Source: Photobacterium sp. TY1-4
Lineage (GTDB): Bacteria; Pseudomonadota; Gammaproteobacteria; Enterobacterales; Vibrionaceae
Direction of reading: 5' to 3'
Length of the DNA stretch: 64,000 nucleotides
NCBI RefSeq assembly: GCF_025398175.1
Contig: NZ_CP099734.1
Coordinates: forward strand, 3,100,001 to 3,164,000
The notes below the pieces were generated by a model. It did no database searches. It was not told where the DNA came from and worked only from the letters and a program-made list of their open reading frames with translations. Made by a program: the position numbers and the translations under genes. Shown in pieces: positions 48,590 to 56,020 of the stretch; the first letter of the stretch is position 1; every line of letters begins with the position of its first letter.

Positions 48590-49702
48590 ATGCAACAACT
48601 CTGGATCGCCCTGATCGCACTCCTGCTTCTCAGCAGCCCGGCTGCGGCGTCAACTAAAGCTGCGTCAACTGAAGCGCCCGCAGCGGATCACGCCCACCCC
48701 CAAAAAACACGCGAAGCCACGGAAAGCGACATCGGCTTCCGTCAAATCCACCTGCAAGATGACCAAGCGCAGCGGCCGCTGACCGTCAGCCTCTGGTATC
48801 CGGCCCGGCACGATACCGGCCAGCCGGTCAAACTCGGCGACAACCCGGTGTTCTACGGCGTCCCGGTGCTGAAAGAAGCCCGGCTCTCTGCCCCCGAACC
48901 GCTGCCGCTGATCCTGATGTCGCACGGTTACCGGGGCCACTGGCGTAACCTGAACTGGCTGGCAGCCACCTTGGCCCGGCAAGGCTATCTGGTGGCCGCC
49001 CCCGATCATCCGGGCACCACAACCTTCGACACCGACCCGGCGCAGGCTGCCCAGTGGTGGCAGCGCCCGAGGGATCTCTCACGCACCCTTGACGGGCTGC
49101 TCGCCAGCCCGACGTACGGCAGCCACATCGATCCCCACCGCATCGGCGCCATCGGCCATTCTCAGGGCGGCTGGACGGTTGTCAGTCTCGCCGGCGGTCA
49201 AGTCAGCAGTGCGCATCTGGCCCGCCAGTGCCGGGAGCCCGGACTGAGTAATGGGTGCGGCTTAATCACCGAATTAGGGCTGGCGCAGGATAGCGACGCA
49301 CAAGGACGAAGCCGGAATCTCGGGCTGCACGACCCGCGGATTGCCGCCATCATCAGTCTGGATCTGGGGCTTGCCAACAGTTTCACGCCGCAGAGCCTGG
49401 CCGCCATCATGGTGCCGACGATGATCCTGGCCGCCGGGGTCAATAACCACAACCTGCCGCAGGCGCTGGAGTCCGGCTATCTGGCCAAGTATTTAGATCC
49501 GCGCCTCACCGATTATCAGGTGCTGGCCAACGCGACCCATTCCACCTTTATGGGCCGCTGCAAACCCGGCGGCAAGGCAATTGTCGAGGAAGAAGCCCCC
49601 GACGAGGGCAAAGTGTGTGATTCCGTTCCGGGCACCACCCGCGCACGGGAACATCAGGCGATTGCGCGCCATGTGACGGATTTCCTTACCCGGCACCTGT
49701 AA
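48590..49702 (+). CDS. Secreted alpha/beta hydrolase (PAF-acetylhydrolase/dienelactone hydrolase-like)
   Basis: 370 residues. Signal peptide (MQQLWIALIALLLLSSPAAAS). The hydrolase fold shows LMSHGYRGHWRNL (oxyanion region), nucleophile Ser in GHSQGGW, and a late His in NATHSTFM. Related proteins are annotated as predicted dienelactone hydrolases or lipases; the substrate is unknown. ATG 48590 follows GAGGT five bases upstream; an in-frame ATG at 48557 would mask the signal peptide. Converges with the AraC-type gene, 6 bp between stops. Confidence 0.82.
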   Translation: MQQLWIALIALLLLSSPAAASTKAASTEAPAADHAHPQKTREATESDIGFRQIHLQDDQAQRPLTVSLWYPARHDTGQPVKLGDNPVFYGVPVLKEARLSAPEPLPLILMSHGYRGHWRNLNWLAATLARQGYLVAAPDHPGTTTFDTDPAQAAQWWQRPRDLSRTLDGLLASPTYGSHIDPHRIGAIGHSQGGWTVVSLAGGQVSSAHLARQCREPGLSNGCGLITELGLAQDSDAQGRSRNLGLHDPRIAAIISLDLGLANSFTPQSLAAIMVPTMILAAGVNNHNLPQALESGYLAKYLDPRLTDYQVLANATHSTFMGRCKPGGKAIVEEEAPDEGKVCDSVPGTTRAREHQAIARHVTDFLTRHL

Positions 49703-49708
49703 GGCAAT

Positions 49709-50857
49709 TCAGTCCGCCGAGCGACGATAGGCGCTCGGCGTCATCGCCGTCAGTCGGGAAAATTCGCGATTAAAGTTTGATTTGGTGTTGAACCCGGCCA
49801 TGCCGTAAATCTCGGTAATGCTGAAATCCGTCTCTTTCAGCAATTGCCGGGCTTTTTCAATCCGGTACTGGTTGATCAGCTGCGAGACATTGAGTCCGGT
49901 TTGCCGGTTCACCGCAGCAGAGAGCTGCCGGGCCGGGATCCCGGTTTTTCGGGCCAGCACGGTCAGGGTTAGATTCGGATCCAGGTAGAGAGCCTGCTCG
50001 TGCAACAGGGTCGTCAGGGCCTCCATGGCCCGGGCGTCTTGCTCTTCTGCTTGATGAACCACATCATCTGATGAATCGGCGGATCCCGAACCCGGTGCAG
50101 AAACAGGTGCAGTAACAGGCATCGAAGCAGACACAGTCGCCTGCGTGTCAGGGACTGTAGTTGGGGTTGAGGCTCGGGCCGGGGTTAAGTCGGGAGTCAA
50201 GGCCGGGACCTGCGTCGCGGGCAGCTCAGCCCCGCCGGCGATCCGGCTGACGGTAATCACGGCATAACTCAGCCCGGTGACAACCAGACATTGCGATATC
50301 GTCAGGATCCTGATGAGCGACTGCCCCTGCCCCAGCCAGGCATCCAGAGCGATCGCAACATCGGTCACCACCGAAAACAACAAAAATAGCCCGGCCCCGA
50401 GACACAACCGCGGCACCCCATGGCACTGACTGAACATCACCTGAGAAAAATCATCGCTTGAGCGGCGGGAGAGCCGAAACAGCAGCGCGGCATGGCCGAG
50501 ATAGCTGAGGCTGATCAGCACATCCAGCCCCTGTCGCCAGCCGACCGGACCGAACATCAGCACCGGCACCAGCCCCACCGGCAGCCAGCTGAGCAACCGA
50601 CCAGATGCGGCATAGCCAATGGTTCGGGTAAAACAGAGCCACAGCAGCGAGGGCAGCAACACCGCCAGCATGGGTTGAACCATCGCCATCGCGGGCCACT
50701 GATAATGCCAGCGCAGCCCGACGCAGGCGACCAGTAAGGCACAGAAACTCAAAAAAGCGACGGCCAGCCGGGCCGACTTTCCCCGTTCACGGGGCAACTG
50801 CGCGGCCAGGAGGATCAGGAGCAGCGCGATGACAAAAGGGAGCGGGATCGCAGGCAT
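49709..50857 (-). CDS. Membrane-anchored AraC-family transcriptional regulator
   Basis: 382 residues. About seven hydrophobic segments in residues 1-210, a low-complexity Thr/Pro/Ala/Ser linker (about 215-265) and a C-terminal AraC DNA-binding domain (about 275-382; ARKTGIPARQLSAAVNRQ and FSITEIYGMAGFNTKSNFNREF, the two helix-turn-helices). The membrane domain probably senses an envelope signal. Target unknown; the neighbouring hydrolase and redox operon are candidates. Confidence 0.88.
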   Translation of the reverse strand: MPAIPLPFVIALLLILLAAQLPRERGKSARLAVAFLSFCALLVACVGLRWHYQWPAMAMVQPMLAVLLPSLLWLCFTRTIGYAASGRLLSWLPVGLVPVLMFGPVGWRQGLDVLISLSYLGHAALLFRLSRRSSDDFSQVMFSQCHGVPRLCLGAGLFLLFSVVTDVAIALDAWLGQGQSLIRILTISQCLVVTGLSYAVITVSRIAGGAELPATQVPALTPDLTPARASTPTTVPDTQATVSASMPVTAPVSAPGSGSADSSDDVVHQAEEQDARAMEALTTLLHEQALYLDPNLTLTVLARKTGIPARQLSAAVNRQTGLNVSQLINQYRIEKARQLLKETDFSITEIYGMAGFNTKSNFNREFSRLTAMTPSAYRRSAD

Positions 50858-51005
50858 CTCGTTCTTATCTTTTCCTTGATATCAATCAGGTTGCAATCAT
50901 AAGCAATCTGACAAGGACCGCCAAGGTGAGACGCTGCAAAATCAGAGCCGCCGGAGCAATCCAAGATCGCCCCGGCTTAGCTTGTCGTGTCAAAGATAGC
51001 TTCGA

Positions 51006-52040
51006 CTATCGGATCTGCTCGCTTCGCGAGACCAAGGTGCCATCTGCGCCAATATCGATTTGATACGGCGAGGCATGCACCCCGTATTGCTGAAAGAGCT
51101 GGTTGTCGACATCAAAGACCACCGGCACATCAAGCGTATGCTTCTCGGCAAATGCCCGGGCAATCGACTCATCAATATAAAAGCCGCTGATCACCCCGAC
51201 CCACTGTCGCTGTGGTGAGTCCTGAACCAGCGCGCGCCACTGCGCCAGCTTCGCCTCACAATCCGGGAATTGCGGCATCGGACACAACGCATCCATAAAC
51301 AGCAGGCTCACCGGCTGACCACCCGCGGCCGGGTTCAGTAACCCTGCCAGGGAAAGCCGCTCACCCGACAGGGTCTCGACCGTAAAAGGCGGCGCGGATT
51401 CACCGGGCTTCGGCACATGATAAACCGTCTTGTTGGCCAAAAGAGCTGCTTCCTGCGCCTGTTCTTGGTCCTGAACCTGAACCTGAGCCTGTTCTTGGGC
51501 TTGGAGCGACGCAGACGGCTCAGGCACGTCCTGATTCAGGTAACGCAGCAGCGCCGTATTGTCGCCCTGAAACACCACTTTTCCTTCTTCAACCAGCACA
51601 TGAGATGGGGTTTGCCAGAACTGAAACTGCCGTAGCAACTGCTGAGACCGATCCAGCACCAGCGGGGCAACCATCGGATAATAGCCCTGAAATTCTTTCA
51701 ACTGTGCGGTTGTGACATTGATCTCCGGCTGGATCCAGATCTGCTGGCTCTGTGCCAGGAAATCTTCCGGCAGGGCCGCGACAAACTGCTCGGCGCCCTG
51801 CCCGGCATAACTGTTCCAGATATCCATAAACACCAGGTGCGCGGTTTTATGCTCAGGCAGCGTCAGGAATCGGCCATGAATGGTCGGCTTTTCAGCCAGC
51901 AGTTGTGCCACATCCGAAGACAGTGCCACGGACGGTGCCACTTCCTGAGCGTTAACCTCCGGCGGCGAAGCCATGGCCAGCGGCGCAGGCGCGATCGTCA
52001 GCAGGGCAATTCCCGCCAGCACATTCAGTTTTGTATTCAT
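51006..52040 (-). CDS. Periplasmic double thioredoxin-fold protein; first domain lacks cysteines
   Basis: 344 residues. Signal peptide (about 25 residues, ending LAMAS). Domain 1 (about 45-165) aligns with a TlpA fold, but the CxxC site reads IWNSYAG where the neighbouring protein has TWCSYCK, so both cysteines are replaced. A Gln/Ala-rich linker follows (about 180-200). Domain 2 (about 210-344) is a redoxin with MDALCPMPQFPDCEAK, cysteines eight apart. ATG 52040 has AGGAG eight bases upstream. Third gene of the redox operon. Likely a substrate or partner of the CcdA/TlpA pair; function unknown. Confidence 0.78.
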   Translation of the reverse strand: MNTKLNVLAGIALLTIAPAPLAMASPPEVNAQEVAPSVALSSDVAQLLAEKPTIHGRFLTLPEHKTAHLVFMDIWNSYAGQGAEQFVAALPEDFLAQSQQIWIQPEINVTTAQLKEFQGYYPMVAPLVLDRSQQLLRQFQFWQTPSHVLVEEGKVVFQGDNTALLRYLNQDVPEPSASLQAQEQAQVQVQDQEQAQEAALLANKTVYHVPKPGESAPPFTVETLSGERLSLAGLLNPAAGGQPVSLLFMDALCPMPQFPDCEAKLAQWRALVQDSPQRQWVGVISGFYIDESIARAFAEKHTLDVPVVFDVDNQLFQQYGVHASPYQIDIGADGTLVSRSEQIR

Positions 52041-52058
52041 CAACAACACTCCTTATGG

Positions 52059-52592
52059 TTAATGGGCGGTTTCGGCAGCCGTTTGGCCCCACGACGTTAC
52101 CAGCGCATCCAGCTGATCGGTGGCCAGGAAGGTCTGGTAGGCAATCTTGCCCTGCTTGTCGATCAACACATGGTAGGGGGTGCCCACCACCTGATACTTG
52201 CGGGTCAGCTCGCCTTGTTGATCAAACACCGTCGGCAACTGGTATCCGTGCTGCTGATAGAACTGTTGAATGTTGGCCTTTGAATCATTGAGTCCGATAT
52301 TGACCGTCAGGATTTCAATCGCATCGCCATATTGCTGAGCAATAGCATCCAGGTGCGGCATCTCCGCTTTGCAGTAACTACACCAGGTGGCCCAAAATTT
52401 CAGGTACACCGGCTTGTTGCCGCGATAGTCCTGCAGATCAAACGTCCGCCCGTCCAGGGTGGTGGCCTGGAATGTCGGCGCCTGTTGCCCGGCGGCCAGA
52501 GGCTCGGCCATCCCCTGCCAGCTACTGCCGAGCAAGCAGGCAGAGAGCACCCAGCGGCCCAGCGGCTTGCGTGCAAACATCATCATTTTCAT
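52059..52592 (-). CDS. TlpA-family periplasmic thioredoxin
   Basis: 177 residues. Signal peptide (cleavage near WQGMAE) and a TlpA/ResA-type thioredoxin with active site FWATWCSYCKAEMP and cis-Pro region VVGTPYHVL. A periplasmic disulfide reductase expected to take electrons from the CcdA-like membrane protein encoded 13 bp upstream. Overall the unit resembles a split DsbD. 18 bp before the double-thioredoxin gene. Confidence 0.92.
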   Translation of the reverse strand: MKMMMFARKPLGRWVLSACLLGSSWQGMAEPLAAGQQAPTFQATTLDGRTFDLQDYRGNKPVYLKFWATWCSYCKAEMPHLDAIAQQYGDAIEILTVNIGLNDSKANIQQFYQQHGYQLPTVFDQQGELTRKYQVVGTPYHVLIDKQGKIAYQTFLATDQLDALVTSWGQTAAETAH

Positions 52593-52605
52593 CGTATCTC
52601 CTTGT

Positions 52606-53301
52606 TTATAGAGCCAAATAGAAAAAATAGAGCCCGGAACCTGCCATCAGGGACGCCATCAGCCACTTCACCCCGTTCATCCAGGGGCCGGAGCGCGGCA
52701 TGATCGTCAGGGCGCCACTGAGGCAACCGGCCAGTACCAGCAAGGCACTCATCCCGATGGCAAATACGAACATCAGCAGCGCCGCCCAGTACGGATCACC
52801 GGCCGAAGCCACATACATCAACAACATCCCCAGCACCGGCGAGGTGCAGGGAGCCATCACCAGCCCGGAGCAGGCCCCGGCAACAAAGGTGCCCAGCAGG
52901 GGATGGCGGATGGCGGATCCGCTCGGGATCCCCAAATCAAGCTGCGGCAGCCGGATCCAGCCCAGCATCCACCCCGCCATCAACAGGCAAAGCAGGGCGA
53001 CCCCCATTAAGGTCAGCGGGTGGCTGGCAACCGCACCGAACAGCTGGCCGGTACTGGCCGCCAACATCCCCAACAAGGCGTAAACCAGAGACAAGCCGAG
53101 CACATAAGCCGACGACAAAACCGCCGCCTGGGCCTGACTTTTCGCCTGACTGCCGACCACCGAGACCGTGATCGGTAACATGGGATACACACAAGGCGTC
53201 AGGCTGGTGAGGAGCCCGGCCAGAAAGACCGTCCCCACCACCCACATCCCGTATTGCTGAGTCATCAGCGCTTGTTGAATAACCATTTCCATCGCCAACA
53301 T
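52606..53301 (-). CDS. CcdA/DsbD-type membrane electron transporter
   Basis: 231 residues, six membrane segments. The paired cysteine motifs of the DsbD beta domain are visible: SLTPCVYPMLPITVS and APCTSPVLG. Passes electrons from cytoplasmic thioredoxin to periplasmic thioredoxins. Start taken as ATG 53301 (AGGA nearby); ATG 53292 is also possible. First gene of the three-gene redox operon, divergent from a ToxR/CadC-like regulator with an 11-bp repeat array between them. Confidence 0.9.
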   Translation of the reverse strand: MLAMEMVIQQALMTQQYGMWVVGTVFLAGLLTSLTPCVYPMLPITVSVVGSQAKSQAQAAVLSSAYVLGLSLVYALLGMLAASTGQLFGAVASHPLTLMGVALLCLLMAGWMLGWIRLPQLDLGIPSGSAIRHPLLGTFVAGACSGLVMAPCTSPVLGMLLMYVASAGDPYWAALLMFVFAIGMSALLVLAGCLSGALTIMPRSGPWMNGVKWLMASLMAGSGLYFFYLAL

Positions 53302-53357
53302 CCGTCCTATGCAGAAATTCTGGAGCCAGTTATACGCAACACCGGGCGGGCAAATAT

Positions 53358-53401
53358 GAAATCGGGATAAAATCGAGGTGAAATCGAGATGAAATGAAAT
53401 A
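53358..53401. promoter_or_regulatory. Array of 11-bp direct repeats between redox operon and regulator
   Basis: Units GAAATCGGGAT (53358), AAAATCGAGGT (53369), GAAATCGAGAT (53380) and a degenerate GAAATGAAATA (53391), directly abutting. The 11-bp period is one helical turn, placing TGAAA/TAAAA elements on one DNA face. ToxR-type proteins are known to bind TNAAA direct repeats. It lies 57-100 bp upstream of the CcdA-like gene, so it is the likely binding site of the divergent regulator (inference). Confidence 0.6.
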
Positions 53402-53511
53402 ATCACTTTAAAAACATACATTTAGTTAAAATCAAAATTCGCAAAAAATATTGAATTACGAGCATCGCACCGTAGAATATGAACTCATTCTTCTTGACGC
53501 ACGGACGCCGG

Positions 53512-55926
53512 ATGACCCGTTATCACTTCGCTTCATTTGTTTTTGACCCCACTTCAGGCGCACTGAGCCAATGCCCCCCGTCGGGGGAGCCGGAAACGGT
53601 TTACCTGCGTCATAAGGTCAGCCAACTGCTGGCCTACCTGCTCGCCCATGCCGGGGAAGTGATCGGCAAAGACGCCTTACTGGATGCGCTGTGGCAACAT
53701 GGTGAGTACCGGGAAAACTCCCTGACCCAAAGCATCCGGGAGCTGCGCAAAGCTCTGGGCGACAGTGCCCAGTCCCCCCGGTTCATCAAAACGCACCCGC
53801 AACGGGGGTATCAGTGGATCTGCCCGGTGTCCGAGCCACCGGTGCCGACCGAAGCCGAAACGACTTCCTCTGCTGCCCCATTCGCATCAACCCCAGCAGG
53901 ATCGCCGCCAGCAGACTCAGCCCCACCAAACACGACGGCACTCGACAAGGTCCGTCGCCGCACACGCGCCTCCTGGACCGTGGCTGCCAGTGTCCTGATA
54001 TGTCTGGTGATTGCCGTGGCGGCCTGGCGCCTGTATCCGGCCGCTCAACCCGAATCCGCCGAACAGGCATCCGCCTTGCTGGTATTGCCGCTCAGCAATG
54101 AAACCGGCGATCCCCAGCTTGACTGGATGGCCTTAGGGCTGGCCGACATGCTCGGCGTGAGCCTGGGGCAACAGGGCCGTCAGCCAATCACGCCGCCGGC
54201 AATGGCCAATCTGTGGCTGCTCGATAATGAGCTGAGCTGGCCGGCGTTACCGGGCCAAATCCGGACCTTGTTGCAGCAAAAACACCACCGGGTCGCCTTA
54301 TCCGGCAGTGTCCGGCTGCACAATGGCCAGCAGGTGCTGGATTTTCAGCTGATCTATGCCGACGGCACCATTCAGCAGGGCAGTATTGCCTATCCGTCCC
54401 TGGCGACGGCGACCCAGGCGATCAGCCGTCAGTTGCAACTGATGCTCAACCCACAGCGCGCGCCCGCCTCGCCGCCGGTCGATGAATCCACCATGCAGGT
54501 CCAAACCCTGGCACAGGGGCGCCACCTGCTGCAGACGGCCGGGGCATACAAAGCACGAAAATATTTTGAAGCCGCGTTGGTCCTGCAACCCGAGGATGAC
54601 TGGGCCCGGATTCAGCTCGCCCAGGTCGACCTGCTGCTTGGTGATTGGGACCGGGCCCGCGCGCAGCTCTCCGCCTTGTCGGACACCCGGCTGCAACACG
54701 ATCACGCCCTGCGCGCAGCGCACGCCTACTGGCTCAGCGAGCTCAGCTACCGAAGCGGGGAAGCGAATGCGGCGAGCCTCACCGAAGAAGCCATCGCCGC
54801 GGCAGAGTTGGCGGACAACCCGATGCTGAAAGCCCGGGCCTACCAACTGAGTGCCCAGCAGGCCTGGAACCGAATGGACTGGGAGCGGCACCAGCAGGAC
54901 ACCGTCCGGAGCATCGCTTTGCTAGGCGACAGCCACGCTTTGCGTCAGGATGCGGACAAACAGTTCTATCTGGGCAATCCGGCCAATGAAGGGTTGGAAA
55001 AGAGCCCCACCGTGGATCTGCGCGCCAATCAGCCGCGCCTGCGCAAAGCCCTCAACTTTTATCGTCAGCTCCATGACCAACCGAAACTGGCGGCGACCCA
55101 ACTGGCCATTGCGCAGAACTATACGTTCCCGCTGGATCAGCGGGAGGCCGCGCTGTCAGATGCCATCGCGCGCTACCGCCAGCTCCAACAACCCTATGAG
55201 CTGGCCCAGGCGCTGCTGTATCAGGGCTTTTACCTGATGCAGCTGCATCAGGGCAAAGAGGCCGATCGCTATTTCAAAGAGGCCAGCCAGATTGCTACCG
55301 GCCTGGGCGCCCGAACGCTCCTGCAGGACAGCCAGTTTTACCGCGCCTTTGCCGCCATGGACCAAGGCCTGGATCAGCGGGAGCGCGGCGGGCATGGCCC
55401 GGTTCCGGTGCAACTGAAGCGGGCCTCCGACGCTTTCCACACCCTGCTGGCGCAGAATCCGCCCCCCCAGATGCAGGCCAACATCCATCTGTTCCTCGGC
55501 TGGATCCTGACCCAGCAGGCAGCGTACGAGGCGGCGAACGCCACACTTCAGCACGCCGAACGTCTGGCCAGCCAACAAAACATGGCGACAACCCTGGCCT
55601 ATATCCGCTATTCCAGGATGCGGGTTGCGCTGGCACAGCAAGACTACGACGCGGTGATCGCGATGGCTCAGTATCCCGTCATTACCCGTCTCCAGGCGGT
55701 GTATCTGGCCCGGGCTTACTTTGAAACCGGTCAGGCCGCGACAGCTGTTCAGGTTCTGGATCAGTTTCGCCGCCAGCGGCCCGAGCAATGGCAGCCGGAC
55801 GATCAGCGCCGCCGGGTGCACTACCAACGGGCAGGACAGGGCCAGCCCGTTACCCTGGCTGCTGAGCCGAACGCCCATCTGGTGTATTGTGAAACGGACT
55901 GGCTCACGAGCAGCAGTCCGCTATGA
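53512..55926 (+). CDS. ToxR/CadC-type membrane regulator with TPR sensor domain
   Basis: 804 residues. Cytoplasmic OmpR-type winged helix (about 1-105; HAGEVIGKDALLDALW, ENSLTQSIRELRKALGD, RFIKTHPQRGYQW), a Pro/Ser/Thr linker, one membrane helix (about 155-175; SWTVAASVLICLVIAVAAW), then a periplasmic part of about 620 residues dominated by helical TPR-like repeats. One-component membrane regulator. ATG 53512 places the start as in CadC; ATG 53479 is an alternative. Divergent from the redox operon, which it probably controls. No periplasmic catalytic motif seen. Confidence 0.85.
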   Translation: MTRYHFASFVFDPTSGALSQCPPSGEPETVYLRHKVSQLLAYLLAHAGEVIGKDALLDALWQHGEYRENSLTQSIRELRKALGDSAQSPRFIKTHPQRGYQWICPVSEPPVPTEAETTSSAAPFASTPAGSPPADSAPPNTTALDKVRRRTRASWTVAASVLICLVIAVAAWRLYPAAQPESAEQASALLVLPLSNETGDPQLDWMALGLADMLGVSLGQQGRQPITPPAMANLWLLDNELSWPALPGQIRTLLQQKHHRVALSGSVRLHNGQQVLDFQLIYADGTIQQGSIAYPSLATATQAISRQLQLMLNPQRAPASPPVDESTMQVQTLAQGRHLLQTAGAYKARKYFEAALVLQPEDDWARIQLAQVDLLLGDWDRARAQLSALSDTRLQHDHALRAAHAYWLSELSYRSGEANAASLTEEAIAAAELADNPMLKARAYQLSAQQAWNRMDWERHQQDTVRSIALLGDSHALRQDADKQFYLGNPANEGLEKSPTVDLRANQPRLRKALNFYRQLHDQPKLAATQLAIAQNYTFPLDQREAALSDAIARYRQLQQPYELAQALLYQGFYLMQLHQGKEADRYFKEASQIATGLGARTLLQDSQFYRAFAAMDQGLDQRERGGHGPVPVQLKRASDAFHTLLAQNPPPQMQANIHLFLGWILTQQAAYEAANATLQHAERLASQQNMATTLAYIRYSRMRVALAQQDYDAVIAMAQYPVITRLQAVYLARAYFETGQAATAVQVLDQFRRQRPEQWQPDDQRRRVHYQRAGQGQPVTLAAEPNAHLVYCETDWLTSSSPL

Positions 55927-55970
55927 TGCGCGGCGTCCCTGTTTCTCAGCACTTCGGCGACATCCGGCGA

Positions 55971-56001
55971 AAAGAAAAAGGGCCCAGCCTTGGCTGGACC
56001 C
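55971..56001 (-). terminator. Terminator of the large secreted-protein gene
   Basis: On the minus strand GGGTCCAGCC-AA-GGCTGGGCCC (one G:T pair) followed by TTTTTCTTTT. It also lies just past the convergent regulator gene. Confidence 0.85.
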
Positions 56002-56020
56002 CTGACACACGGTGGACCCC

